From NCBI GenBank assembly GCA_022071955.1, contig JAJVIM010000018.1:1-64000 (forward strand): 64,000 bases of DNA, read 5' to 3'. The notes beneath the pieces are model-generated. The model was not told the DNA's origin. It saw only the letters and a program-made list of their open reading frames with translations, and searched no databases. This DNA comes from Anaerolineae bacterium (GTDB lineage: Bacteria; Chloroflexota; Anaerolineae; 4572-78; J111). A program made the position numbers and the translations under genes. Shown here in pieces: positions 31,687 through 40,654 of this stretch. Numbering within the stretch: position 1 is the stretch's first letter; each line of letters begins with the position of its first letter.

Positions 31687-32937
31687 TTAATTGAAGTTTG
31701 CGATCACCTTGGCCAGCTTTTTCTGCAGCACCTCGAGTGAAAAATGTTCAAGGGCCAGTTGGTAGTTGGTTTGGGCCATTGCCTGCACCTGTTCCGGGTT
31801 GCGCAGCAGTTCCTGGGTTTTGCCAACGGCCGCATCATCGACAAATCCGTCCAGCTCAATAAATTCAAAGCCCAGCGGCCCAATATCGGCGTTGTAAACC
31901 GGGTAGCGATTAACCACGATCAGCTTGTTAAAATAGATGGCTTCCAGCAGGGCGTTGCCAAAGCCTTCGTAGGTGCTGGGGTAGGTGATCAGATCGGCGT
32001 GGGGGTAGGCATCCCACAGGGAGTAGATTTTGTGGCCGTTGGCTTTGGCCCGTTCGGCGCCGATGAGGTGATCGATCAGGCGCAGGTCAACGTGCATCAT
32101 GCCGGCTTCGCGTTTGAGCCAGCGCCAGTATTCCACGCCTTCATCGTGGGCGCGATGGGTAATGTATAGCCGTTTTGTGGGCAGGTCGAGCCGGTGAACC
32201 AGTTCCAGCGCCATTTCAATGCCTTTGCGCTGAATAACCCGGGTGGGCTGCAAAATAAAGGGTTCGTCCTCGGCCAGGTCGATGGTGGCTTTGAAGTCTT
32301 TGGAGTAATCATCAATTTTGGGCGGCGGAGTGGCAAAATCGTGCACGTTGGGGATCACCAGCGAGTCGATGCCGCGCCGGTCTTTGAGCCGTTTTTGGGC
32401 GATACTGTTGATGGACACGTGCTGAATAGTGGGTAGTTTGGCCGGAAATGCGGTGTCGAGCAGGTCCAAAATCTGGTTGCTTTGGTACCGCTGCCGCTCC
32501 CAGAAAAAATCGTGGTGATGGGCAATGGTGTTAATGCCCAGCTCGGCGATGAGGCCGGTGAGGGTGATGCCCAGCGGCAGGTTCATGGGGATGGTCAGCG
32601 CGTTCTCCACCACTATGATTTCAAGCCGGTTAGCGCGGATAAAGTGGCGCAGCGGCGCCCGGATTTCGTCGGCGGTGGCGTAAATGCCGTCAACAAGTTT
32701 GGCGCTGTCGGTACTGAGCCGGCCTTCGCCAAAGGCTTCCCGGCTAAATTTAACAATCGATTGGTGGTCAAAGTGGAGTTGGGGAATCAGGCTGCCGCTG
32801 CTGGCGTAGCCGCCCAGCTCGCCGGCGCAGTAAAAAAGCTCGTGGCCCATGCGGCGGAGCACCGTGGCCCACTTTTCCACCTCCAGCGAAACGCCGTCGG
32901 TGCCGTTTAACCGGGTTGAAATAAAACCGATATGCAT
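31687..32937 (-). CDS. Glycosyltransferase family 4-like protein
   Basis: 416 aa, GT-B fold. The N-terminal acceptor domain begins IGFISTRLNGTDGVSLEVEKWATVL, and the C-terminal donor domain has FILQPTRVIQRKGIEMALEL and the nucleotide-sugar motif YEGFGNALLEAIYFNKLIVV. I start at the ATG at 32937 with GAGGAG upstream; a TTG two codons earlier is possible. Similar single genes in related bacteria are annotated as mannosylglucosylglycerate or sucrose-type synthases, but the donor and acceptor cannot be read here. Confidence 0.85.
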   Translation of the reverse strand: MHIGFISTRLNGTDGVSLEVEKWATVLRRMGHELFYCAGELGGYASSGSLIPQLHFDHQSIVKFSREAFGEGRLSTDSAKLVDGIYATADEIRAPLRHFIRANRLEIIVVENALTIPMNLPLGITLTGLIAELGINTIAHHHDFFWERQRYQSNQILDLLDTAFPAKLPTIQHVSINSIAQKRLKDRRGIDSLVIPNVHDFATPPPKIDDYSKDFKATIDLAEDEPFILQPTRVIQRKGIEMALELVHRLDLPTKRLYITHRAHDEGVEYWRWLKREAGMMHVDLRLIDHLIGAERAKANGHKIYSLWDAYPHADLITYPSTYEGFGNALLEAIYFNKLIVVNRYPVYNADIGPLGFEFIELDGFVDDAAVGKTQELLRNPEQVQAMAQTNYQLALEHFSLEVLQKKLAKVIANFN

Positions 32938-32957
32938 AATCAAATACTCCTCAGGCT

Positions 32958-33103
32958 ATAGGATTCAGGGATCAGGTGTCAGGAATTAGGGGGAGGAGAT
33001 TTCCTGACCCGGCTCTAAAAAATTGTGACAGGAGTCCAAACCTACAATTTTGGACTCCGCTTTCAGTGAGATGTAGGGGTGCTTCGCGAAGCGCCCTACT
33101 CCA
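32958..33103. repeat. Two adjacent dispersed intergenic repeats
   Basis: Positions 33002-33048 match 6983-7029 in 44 of 47 bases. GGAGTCCAAA/TTTTGGACTCC then forms a hairpin (about 33031-33058). GTAGGGGTGCTTCGCGAAGCGCCCTAC (described by its arms at 33073-33099) is a copy of a second palindromic family found also at 58665-58692 and 62404-62430. No gene is seen in this stretch. Confidence 0.65.
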
Positions 33104-33193
33104 TTTTCACCGGCCCCACAGGCAGGCGCCCTTAGCGCCGGGCGCGGTAATTGCATGTAACAACTATAGTTGAAAAATCGATGTGTGACAATT

Positions 33194-33246
33194 TTGACAT
33201 CCAAAACGTTTTGGTTTATACTGGGGCCACATCCAAAACGTTTTGG
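33194..33246 (+). promoter_or_regulatory. Autoregulated LacI-family promoter with two operators
   Basis: TTGACA (33194-33199), 17-bp spacer, TATACT (33217-33222). Two perfect palindromes CCAAAACGTTTTGG lie at 33201-33214 (in the spacer) and 33233-33246 (downstream of the start site), 32 bp apart. The central CG fits LacI-family operators. The gene start at 33258 follows, so autorepression is likely. Confidence 0.85.
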
Positions 33247-33257
33247 AAAATCGCACA

Positions 33258-34298
33258 ATGTCAGCAACACTCAAAGAAATTGCCCAGCGAGTGGGCAGAT
33301 CGGTGACGACCGTTTCGCGGGCGCTGGCCGGCTACGATGATGTGAGTGAGGAAACCCGCACGCTGGTGCGGCAGGTGGCTCAGGAAATGGGCTACGAACC
33401 CAACATCGCCGCGCGCCAGTTGCAAAAGCAGCGCAGCGATACGCTGGCTATTATTGTGCCCACCTTTGGCCCCAGATTCTCCGATCCCTTTTTTAGTGAG
33501 CTGCTGGCCGGCCTTGGCAACGAGGCGGCCCGGCACGGCTTTGACCTGCTGGTTTCCACCCGGCCACCCGGCGACGACGAACAGGCTACTTACCTCAAAA
33601 ACATCCGCAGCCGCCGCGTCGATGGTTTTATCATTGTCCGTACCCGCGCCCGGGACCCCCGCATTGAGTTGTTGCAGCAACACCGGTTTCCGTTTGTTGC
33701 TTTTGGCCGCACTGAAAACGAGCTAAATTATCCTTATGTTGATGAAGATAGTGAACACGGTATCCGGCTGGTGGTTGAGCATTTGGTACAGCTCGGCCAC
33801 ACCCGGCTGGCCTGCCTGGCCGCTCCGCCGGAACTGATGTTTGCCCGCTACCGGCTGCGGGGATTTACCGAAACCCTGCAACGCCACGGCATGGCCGTGG
33901 ATCCCTCATTAATTGTTACCGGCGATTTAACCCAGCGGCAGGGGCGGGAACTGGCCGGCCAACTGCTTGATCGCCCCAATCCCCCCACCGCTATTGTGGC
34001 CAGCAACGATTTGATGGCGCTCGGAGCTATGAGCGCGGCTCAGGAACGGGGGCTAACCGTGGGCCGTGATATCAGCATTACCGGTTTTGACGACATCCCC
34101 CCGGCTGAACATGCTCACCCGCCGCTCACTACCGTGAATCAACCTGTTTACAAAATTGGAACGGTAGTTTGCCAAATGCTCATCAAACTGATTTTGGGCC
34201 AGGAAATTGAGCAGCAACAGATAATTATGCAGCCGTCGCTGGTTATTCGGCAGTCAACCGGCCCGGCTAAACCATCTGAAGGGAGGAGTGACCAATAG
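33258..34298 (+). CDS. LacI family transcriptional regulator
   Basis: About 346 aa. N-terminal LacI helix-turn-helix (TLKEIAQRVGRSVTTVSRAL, then YEPNIAARQLQ hinge helix) followed by a periplasmic-binding-protein-like sugar domain (GRDISITGFDDIPPAEH near the end). I start at the ATG at 33258 rather than a TTG at 33243 that lies inside the second operator. It most likely controls its own promoter and the sugar ABC importer encoded immediately downstream. Confidence 0.93.
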   Translation: MSATLKEIAQRVGRSVTTVSRALAGYDDVSEETRTLVRQVAQEMGYEPNIAARQLQKQRSDTLAIIVPTFGPRFSDPFFSELLAGLGNEAARHGFDLLVSTRPPGDDEQATYLKNIRSRRVDGFIIVRTRARDPRIELLQQHRFPFVAFGRTENELNYPYVDEDSEHGIRLVVEHLVQLGHTRLACLAAPPELMFARYRLRGFTETLQRHGMAVDPSLIVTGDLTQRQGRELAGQLLDRPNPPTAIVASNDLMALGAMSAAQERGLTVGRDISITGFDDIPPAEHAHPPLTTVNQPVYKIGTVVCQMLIKLILGQEIEQQQIIMQPSLVIRQSTGPAKPSEGRSDQ

Positions 34299-34299
34299 C

Positions 34300-34400
34300 G
34301 AATAGCGAATTACGTAACACGCAACACGTTTTACGCATTTAGAATCAGGTCAGGAGTCTCCTGATGCCTGACTCCTGATGCCTGACCCTTATTTTCAAAG
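34300..34400. repeat. TCAGGAGTC and ACGCAACACG-type dispersed repeats
   Basis: Between the regulator and the binding-protein gene: TAGCGAATTACG, ACACGCAACACG, then TCAGGAGTCTCCTGA (palindrome) and two CTCCTGATGCCTGAC units. Same repeat types as at 6928, 29450 and 32958. Confidence 0.5.
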
Positions 34401-34417
34401 GAGCAAATGGAGCGACA

Positions 34418-36010
34418 ATGATGACTAAGAAATTTTTGGTACTACTGACTGTGCTGGTTCTTTTCAGCACAATGGCCGCGCCGGGTTTTGCCCAGAATGG
34501 CCCGCAGTGTGATAACGTATACACCGTTCAGGCCGATGACTGGCTGTCTAAAGTGGCCGAGCGCTATTTTGGCACCATCCTGGCTTTCCCGGCGATCATC
34601 GACTCAACCAACGCCGCGGCCAAAATGGATGACAGCTTTACCGCCATTCAAAACCCCGATGAAATTGAAGTTGGCCAGCAGTTTTGCATTCCTACCCAGG
34701 CCGAGGCTGAAGCGTTTCTTAACCCCACCGCCGCCGAAGGCAAAGTGCTGGTTGAATTCTGGACAACCGATAATGAAGAAGATCGGGTAAAAGTGTACGA
34801 AGAAGTCGCCGCCCGGTACATGGAACAAAACCCCAATGTTGAAGTGCGAATTGTGCCCATCGAAGAAGCCGGTGTCTCGCAGCGGATCGCGGTGGCCGTG
34901 GCCGCCAACCGCAAGCCGGATATTGTCCGCATGGGCATTGAGCGTGTGGCCGCTTTTGCCGCCGATGGCATTCTGGATCAGGATGCGGCCATGAACGTGA
35001 TCAACGGCATCGGCCTGGATGATTTCCGCGAAGGCCCGCTGCAAATGGTAAAAGATCCGGCTTCCGGCAAATATGCCGCCGTACCGTACGATGGCTGGAT
35101 TCAGGCGATCTGGTATCGCCAGGATTTGTTTGATCAGCTTGGCCTGGCCGCGCCCGAATCCTGGGATGCCATTTCTGCGGCCAATTGCGCCGTGGTTGGC
35201 CAGGATAACTTCCTGTACGGGCTGACCATCGGCACCGACCCCGGCCAAAATTACGGCCACCAGGTGTTTGAGCAGGTGGCTATTTCTAACAACGCCTGGC
35301 CGTTTGATGAAGCCGGCAACGTGACTATGAACACGCCGGAAATGATCGAGGCGCTGCGCTTCTACACCAGCCTGCAAGATTGCGCCACCCCCGGCCCGCA
35401 ATACTGGCGCGGCGCGCGTGAAGCCTACGAGTACGATCAGGCGGCGATGCTGTTTTATTCTACCTACATTATGGACGACCTGGTTGATGGCTCCGGGCTG
35501 GAAGGCGGCGGCAACGTAGAGTTGGCCACGCCCGATCTGGCGCAGAAAACCGGTTTTGCGCCCAAAATGCAAGGCCCCAACGGTTCGGCCAGTTACGGCC
35601 AGTTGGTTACGCTGGGCATCCTCACCGATGCCGACCCCGAGGCACAGGACGTGGTTAAGTTCTTCCTGACCGAAGGTTACCAGGATGTGCTGGCCCTGGC
35701 TCCATTTGGCAAGGTGCCGGTGACCAAGAGCGCGGTGGATGGCTGGATGAGCAGCAGTGATTACTTTGCCAACTACTCGCCCGATACCCTCAACCAGATT
35801 GCCAACGGTTACGATACCATGCAGCGCTGGTTGTTCCGCCCTGATTACGACTCCGCACAACGGGCTGTGATTGGTGATATTGAAGGCCGCTTGCTCATTC
35901 CGCAGGTGGTCAGCAACATCGCCCTGGAAGGCTCGATGACCCCCGAAACCGCCGCCGAATTTTTACAAACGCAGGTTGAGCAACTCCTGGCCGAACGCCA
36001 GGCCCAGTAA
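34418..36010 (+). CDS. Sugar ABC transporter binding protein with N-terminal LysM domain
   Basis: 530 aa. Signal peptide (residues 1-25, ending MAAPGFAQ), then a LysM-like module (about 31-92: YTVQADDWLSKVAERYFG, then IEVGQQFCIP) and a family-1 extracellular solute-binding domain (from about 105: VLVEFWTTDNEEDRVKVYEE, YDGWIQAIWYRQDLFDQLG). LysM binds N-acetylglucosamine polymers, so the module may hold the protein on peptidoglycan instead of a lipid anchor (inference). It feeds the two permeases downstream. No ATPase gene is in the cluster, so a shared MsmK-like ATPase is likely. Confidence 0.9.
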   Translation: MMTKKFLVLLTVLVLFSTMAAPGFAQNGPQCDNVYTVQADDWLSKVAERYFGTILAFPAIIDSTNAAAKMDDSFTAIQNPDEIEVGQQFCIPTQAEAEAFLNPTAAEGKVLVEFWTTDNEEDRVKVYEEVAARYMEQNPNVEVRIVPIEEAGVSQRIAVAVAANRKPDIVRMGIERVAAFAADGILDQDAAMNVINGIGLDDFREGPLQMVKDPASGKYAAVPYDGWIQAIWYRQDLFDQLGLAAPESWDAISAANCAVVGQDNFLYGLTIGTDPGQNYGHQVFEQVAISNNAWPFDEAGNVTMNTPEMIEALRFYTSLQDCATPGPQYWRGAREAYEYDQAAMLFYSTYIMDDLVDGSGLEGGGNVELATPDLAQKTGFAPKMQGPNGSASYGQLVTLGILTDADPEAQDVVKFFLTEGYQDVLALAPFGKVPVTKSAVDGWMSSSDYFANYSPDTLNQIANGYDTMQRWLFRPDYDSAQRAVIGDIEGRLLIPQVVSNIALEGSMTPETAAEFLQTQVEQLLAERQAQ

Positions 36011-36058
36011 AAGCCCTCGTTTGGCTCAAACCCCAAAAATTTCCCGGAGGAAAATACT

Positions 36059-36097
36059 GGGTCAGGTTGGAGCGGCTTTGCCGCTCCAACCTGACCC
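36059..36097 (+). promoter_or_regulatory. Intercistronic hairpin after binding-protein gene
   Basis: Perfect 18-bp arms (GGGTCAGGTTGGAGCGGC and its complement, 3-nt loop), followed by A rather than T. It may stabilise the binding-protein mRNA and lower permease expression, as at malE-malF. A C/G-tract repeat follows at 36109-36172. Confidence 0.6.
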
Positions 36098-36196
36098 AAA
36101 AAAGAAAATCCCCCTTCTCCCCACTGGGGACGAAGTGCCCGAAGGGTAGAAGGGGGGTAGGGGGATGAGGGGTACTAAACTAGAAAAGAGGTCCCT

Positions 36197-37177
36197 ATGG
36201 CAACTCCCCCAACTGGCGGTGTGCTCAGTTCACCGCAAACCAAACCCGGCTGGAGTTTGCTGGGCAACTCGCTGCACGCCCGCGAGGTTCGGCTGGCCTG
36301 GCTGCTCATTGCGCCCACCGCGCTCATTGTTTTTGGGCTGGTACTCTTTCCGGCGCTGTTCAGCATCTGGATCAGCTTTCGCGATATTGGGCTGAATAAC
36401 CTCAACGATGTGCTGAACGCGCCCTTTGTCGGTATGAAAAATTATGGCGCCGTGGTCAACGATTTTTCATTTAAATACAACGATCTGGCCAATATGGGCG
36501 CGGCCGTTACCAGCATTGTTTACTCGGTGGCGGCGACGGTGCTCACGGTGATGGTGGGGCTGGCGGCGGCGCTGCTGCTCAACCAGCCGTTTCGCGCCCG
36601 AGGCCTGTCTCGAGCCATTTTTTTGTTCCCCTACGTGGCCCCAATTGTCAGCGTGGCTTTTGTCTGGCGCTGGATGCTCGACCCCAAACCTTCCGGCGTG
36701 ATCAACTATTTGCTAATGGAAGCCAGCCTGATTGACCGGCCAGTCGCCTGGCTGGCCACCCGCGGCTGGGCGCTGGTACTGGTGATTATTTTTGAAGCGT
36801 GGCGCTATTTTCCATTTGCCATGTTGATGATTCTGGCCCGGCTGCAAGCTGTCGATAGCACCCTGTACGAGGCCGCCAAAGTAGACGGGGCCAACGCCTG
36901 GCAGCGCTTCCTCAATATTACCCTGCCGGAGCTGCGTTACGTGATCGGCGCAATTTTTTTGCTGCGACTCATCTGGACGTTCAACAAGTTTGACGACATT
37001 TTCCTGCTGACCGGCGGCGGTTTTGGCACCAAAGTGCTGCCGGTGCTCACCTACGAGTTTAGCTTTCGGCTGTTTGACTTTGGCAAAGGTGCGGCCGCAT
37101 CGATGATTTTGTTGGCAATTTTGGTGGTGTTTTTAATTTTGTACGTGCGCTTTGTCATGCGCAACGCGGACGCATAG
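36197..37177 (+). CDS. Sugar ABC transporter permease (MalF-like)
   Basis: 326 aa, six membrane segments with the binding-protein-dependent permease motif EAAKVDGANAWQRFLNITLP that docks the ATPase. It begins with a long cytoplasmic N terminus, and the first span is near residue 35 (WLLIAPTALIVFGLVLFPAL). AGAGG precedes the ATG. First permease of the LacI-controlled importer; substrate probably a disaccharide or glycoside given the adjacent GH13 phosphorylase. Confidence 0.92.
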   Translation: MATPPTGGVLSSPQTKPGWSLLGNSLHAREVRLAWLLIAPTALIVFGLVLFPALFSIWISFRDIGLNNLNDVLNAPFVGMKNYGAVVNDFSFKYNDLANMGAAVTSIVYSVAATVLTVMVGLAAALLLNQPFRARGLSRAIFLFPYVAPIVSVAFVWRWMLDPKPSGVINYLLMEASLIDRPVAWLATRGWALVLVIIFEAWRYFPFAMLMILARLQAVDSTLYEAAKVDGANAWQRFLNITLPELRYVIGAIFLLRLIWTFNKFDDIFLLTGGGFGTKVLPVLTYEFSFRLFDFGKGAAASMILLAILVVFLILYVRFVMRNADA

Positions 37178-37187
37178 GGAGGCGAGC

Positions 37188-38177
37188 ATGGCTGCTGCTA
37201 TTAATACTGAAAAACGAACTTTTATCGAGCACATGGGCCGCTGGCTGACCCCCACCCGTTTTGTTTTTGTGCTGGCCATGTTTGTCTTTTGGGCGATGAT
37301 CATTTTTCCATTTTACTGGATGGTCAGTTCCTCGTTCAAAAGCGGCGGCGAAATTGCCGGCCGCGCGCCGGTGTTTGTCCCCTCAGAACTGCGCAGCGAC
37401 GCCTACACCGAGCTGGTTGACCCCAGCGCCAAATACCTGGCCTACACCTGGGATCACGTGTGGTACCGGCTGCTGGGCGGTTACGCGGTGCAGTTTGACG
37501 CCCAGCGCGAGCGCTTTCAGGATTTTGGCATCAATATTATCAACAGCATGGTCGTGGCTATCCCCACCGCGCTGATCGCCGTGATCCTGTCGATGTTGGG
37601 GGCGTATGCCATTGCCCGGCTCAAATTCCGGGGCAAGGATTTTATGCTCAACTCCGTGCTGCTGATTTACCTGTTCCCCGGCATTTTGCTGATCATTCCG
37701 CTGTTTGCCATGCTGGCCCAGGTGAGCCGCTGGATTGGCATTGAAGTGCAGGATAATCTGGCCATTCTGGTGCTCACCTACCTGGCTCAAACCCTGCCGG
37801 TGGCGCTGTACATGCTGGCCAACTACTTCCGCACCATCCCCGATGAAATTGAACAGGCGGCTATGATCGATGGCTGCACCCGCATGCAGGTTATCTGGAA
37901 AATTACCATGCCGCTGGCCACGCCGGCGCTGGTGTCGGTGGCCATTTACACCTTTATGATCGCCTGGAATGAGTTTTTGTACGCGCTGGTGTTTCTCAAT
38001 AATCGGGCATTGTTTACCATGCCCATCAAAATCAACGTGATCTTTAACGACCCCAGCCCGCGCATGGCGGTGGTGATGGCCGCTTCAACCATTATGAGCC
38101 TGCCGGTGATGTTTTTGTTTTTGGCGCTGGAACGATACCTGGCCGAGGGGCTTTCGGCCGGGGGTGTGAAAGGCTAA
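37188..38177 (+). CDS. Sugar ABC transporter permease (MalG-like)
   Basis: 329 aa, six membrane segments and the ATPase-docking motif [22 protein letters not shown] start at the ATG at 37188 with GGGAGG upstream; the open frame from 37152 overlaps the MalF-like gene. A longer extracytoplasmic insertion (about residues 55-110) follows the first span, unlike short MalG proteins. Its stop overlaps the convergent DNA repair gene by four bases. Confidence 0.92.
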   Translation: MAAAINTEKRTFIEHMGRWLTPTRFVFVLAMFVFWAMIIFPFYWMVSSSFKSGGEIAGRAPVFVPSELRSDAYTELVDPSAKYLAYTWDHVWYRLLGGYAVQFDAQRERFQDFGINIINSMVVAIPTALIAVILSMLGAYAIARLKFRGKDFMLNSVLLIYLFPGILLIIPLFAMLAQVSRWIGIEVQDNLAILVLTYLAQTLPVALYMLANYFRTIPDEIEQAAMIDGCTRMQVIWKITMPLATPALVSVAIYTFMIAWNEFLYALVFLNNRALFTMPIKINVIFNDPSPRMAVVMAASTIMSLPVMFLFLALERYLAEGLSAGGVKG

Positions 38178-38668
38178 AACAACGATAGCTGCGGGTGGCG
38201 CGACCAGCCTTCGTGCTTGAGCAGCCACTCTTTGCGCCACAGGCCGCCGCCGTAGCCGGTGAGCGTGCCGTTGCTGCCAATCACCCGGTGACAGGGAAGT
38301 ATTACGCTGACAGGATTGCTGCCGTTGGCCGCGCCAACGGCTCGCACGGCCTGCGGGTTGCCAATCGCCTGCGCAATTTCCAGGTACGAAGCCGTTTTGC
38401 CGTAGGGGATCGAGCGCAGTTGCTGCCACACCCGCCGCTGAAAAACCGTGCCGCCGGTATCTAACGGCAGGTCGAATTCGCGGCGGCTCCCGGCAAAATA
38501 TTCACCCAGTTGCGCCACACACGCCAAAACCACCGCCGGAACATTCGCCGGCGGGTCGGTGGGGGCGTCATCCATAAAATAAACGCCGGTGATGGCCGCA
38601 TCGGTGCCGGTCACTTTCAGCCAGCCAATCGGACTTTGTAAATACGCGGTGTAAATAGTGTCGTTCAT
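38174..38668 (-). CDS. ogt: Methylated-DNA--protein-cysteine methyltransferase
   Basis: 164 aa. Repairs O6-alkylguanine by transferring the alkyl group to its own cysteine. The active site is [12 protein letters not shown]. The helix-turn-helix and arginine finger region [37 protein letters not shown] is complete. Length fits Ogt or a single-domain Ada C terminus. It stands alone, convergent with the permease gene. Gene symbol could equally be given as the generic MGMT. Confidence 0.93.
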   Translation of the reverse strand: MNDTIYTAYLQSPIGWLKVTGTDAAITGVYFMDDAPTDPPANVPAVVLACVAQLGEYFAGSRREFDLPLDTGGTVFQRRVWQQLRSIPYGKTASYLEIAQAIGNPQAVRAVGAANGSNPVSVILPCHRVIGSNGTLTGYGGGLWRKEWLLKHEGWSRHPQLSLF

Positions 38669-38716
38669 AAGCGGCTCTGCGAATGCAAAAGTAGGTCGGG
38701 CTTGATGAAGATTAAA

Positions 38717-38811
38717 AATTTAATTCGGTAATCCCCCTCCCCTAACCCCTCCCCCTTCCCTTTGGGAAGGGGGGCCAGGGGGGATGGGGAAAACTATTAC
38801 CGAATTAAATT
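38717..38811. mobile_element. MITE-like element with 16-bp terminal inverted repeats
   Basis: Perfect inverted repeats AATTTAATTCGGTAAT (38717-38732) and its complement (38796-38811) enclose a C/G-tract repeat of the family also seen at 71, 10881, 36109 and 53523. Size is 95 bp with no coding capacity. The remaining non-coding DNA here (38669-38916) shows nothing else distinct. A folded RNA or DNA hairpin is an alternative reading. Confidence 0.45.
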
Positions 38812-38916
38812 GTGAAAGTTCATATGGCCCGACAGCCACCCTTGTTAATTTACTGATGAGCAGCAATTATACCCGCAAAGGAATCGGCGGCCAAAAGTTG
38901 TTTGTGAGGAAACGCT

Positions 38917-40644
38917 ATGCAGGATTACCAAACCCAAATTCTGGAACAGTTAACCTTTGTTTACGGGGTGGAGACCGCCGCTGCCGTGCTGCCGCAGATA
39001 ATGGCCCGGCTCGATGCCTTTCAGCAGCAACAGCCGCCGCCTGCGCCGCTGCCGCCCGGCCAGCGCGTTACCGAGCGCGATGCCATGCTCATCACTTACG
39101 GTGATCAGGTGGTAACGCCGGATGAAGCGCCGCTGCGCACGCTGGGCCGTTTTTGCAGTACCTATTTGCAGGAGATGGTCAGCAGCGTTCACATTTTGCC
39201 CTTTTATCCCTACTCCTCCGACGACGGATTTTCGGTGATTGATTACAAAGCGGTCAACCCCGGCTGGGGCGACTGGCCCGATTTGCAGCCGCTGCGCCAG
39301 AATTTCCGGCTGATGTTTGATGCGGTGATCAACCACATTTCGGTGCAAAGTGACTGGTTCACCGGCTTTTTGGCCGGCGAGCCGCGCTACCAAAATTATT
39401 TCATCACCCTTGATCCCGCCACCGATCTGCGCCGCGTGACCCGGCCGCGTACCCTGCCGCTGCTCACCCCGTTTGAAACCGCCGCCGGCCAAAAGTACGC
39501 CTGGACAACCTTCAGCGCCGATCAGGTGGATTTGAATTACGCCGAGCCGGCCGTGCTGCTGGAAATCATCGATGTACTGCTGTTTTACGTTACCCAGGGC
39601 GCGGAGTTTATCCGGTTGGACGCCATCGGTTTTATGTGGAAGGAAATTGGCACCACCTGCATCCACCTGCCGCAAGCGCACCGGCTCATTCAGCTTTTTC
39701 GCACCCTGCTGGATGCCGTCGCCCCCAACGTGCTGCTCATCACCGAAACCAACGTGCCGCACCGCGAAAACATCTCCTATTTTGGCGATGGCCGCAACGA
39801 GGCCCAAATGGTGTACAATTTTTCGCTGGCTCCGCTAGTGCTGCACACCTTTTACACCGGCAGCGCGGCGGCGCTCCGGCAGTGGGCCGCCGGCCTTGAG
39901 CAATTGCCGGACACGGTCACATTTTTCAATTTTATTGCTTCGCACGATGGGATTGGCCTGCGCCCGGTTGAGGGTATTTTGAGCGCGGCGGAGATTCAGC
40001 GGTTGGTGGATAAAACGCTGGCGCACGGCGGGCATGTGAGCTACAAAACCAACCCCAACGGCAGCCAAAGCCCCTACGAGCTGAACATTACCCTGTTTGA
40101 TGCCCTGTCTGACCCCGGCAGTGATGAGCCGATTGATTTGCAAATTGACCGGTTTATCGCCTCGCAGGCCATAATGTTGGCGTTGGTTGGCGTGCCCGGT
40201 ATTTACGTGCACAGCCTGTTTGGCTCGCACAACGATGAAGTGGGATTGGCCGAAACAGGCCGGGCGCGGAGCATCAACCGCCAAAAGTGGCTGCTGGCCG
40301 AAGTAGAGGCCGTGCTGGCTAACCCGGCCTCGCACTCAAACCGGGTTTTTCAGCGATACGGGGCGCTGCTGCGGGCGCGCCGAACGCAGCCGGCGTTTCA
40401 TCCCAACGGCGCGCAGCGGGTACTGGCCGATAATCCGGCGGTGTTCGGCTTGCTGCGTACCTCGCCGGACGGGCAGGAGCGTGTTTTGTGCCTGCACAAC
40501 GTTACCGCCCAACCGCAGGTTGTGAAGTTACTGCCCGCAGTGGCCGATCAAAATTTGGTGGATATTGTTTTGGGAGAAACAGATTCGGCGCAAAACGGGC
40601 AATTGACGCTCGCGCCGTATGGGGTGCGCTGGCTAAAATTTTAG
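38917..40644 (+). CDS. GH13 sucrose phosphorylase-like glycosidase/phosphorylase
   Basis: 575 aa, (beta/alpha)8 barrel of the GH13_18 type. Family marks are HILPFYPYSSDDGFSVIDY, nucleophile Asp in EFIRLDAIGFMWKEIGT, acid/base Glu in LLITETNVPH, and the third acid in FIASHDGIGLRP. It probably phosphorolyses sucrose or a glucosyl compound such as glucosylglycerate; the exact acceptor cannot be told from motifs. Location right after the LacI-ABC cluster suggests it processes the imported sugar. GAGGAAA precedes the ATG. Confidence 0.9.
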   Translation: MQDYQTQILEQLTFVYGVETAAAVLPQIMARLDAFQQQQPPPAPLPPGQRVTERDAMLITYGDQVVTPDEAPLRTLGRFCSTYLQEMVSSVHILPFYPYSSDDGFSVIDYKAVNPGWGDWPDLQPLRQNFRLMFDAVINHISVQSDWFTGFLAGEPRYQNYFITLDPATDLRRVTRPRTLPLLTPFETAAGQKYAWTTFSADQVDLNYAEPAVLLEIIDVLLFYVTQGAEFIRLDAIGFMWKEIGTTCIHLPQAHRLIQLFRTLLDAVAPNVLLITETNVPHRENISYFGDGRNEAQMVYNFSLAPLVLHTFYTGSAAALRQWAAGLEQLPDTVTFFNFIASHDGIGLRPVEGILSAAEIQRLVDKTLAHGGHVSYKTNPNGSQSPYELNITLFDALSDPGSDEPIDLQIDRFIASQAIMLALVGVPGIYVHSLFGSHNDEVGLAETGRARSINRQKWLLAEVEAVLANPASHSNRVFQRYGALLRARRTQPAFHPNGAQRVLADNPAVFGLLRTSPDGQERVLCLHNVTAQPQVVKLLPAVADQNLVDIVLGETDSAQNGQLTLAPYGVRWLKF

Positions 40645-40654
40645 AGAGTGGCTT

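Noticed and set aside
34604..35860. 418-codon minus-strand frame antisense to the LysM binding-protein gene
   Set aside because: Shadow of a well-supported gene with signal peptide and recognised domains; the product has no family resemblance.
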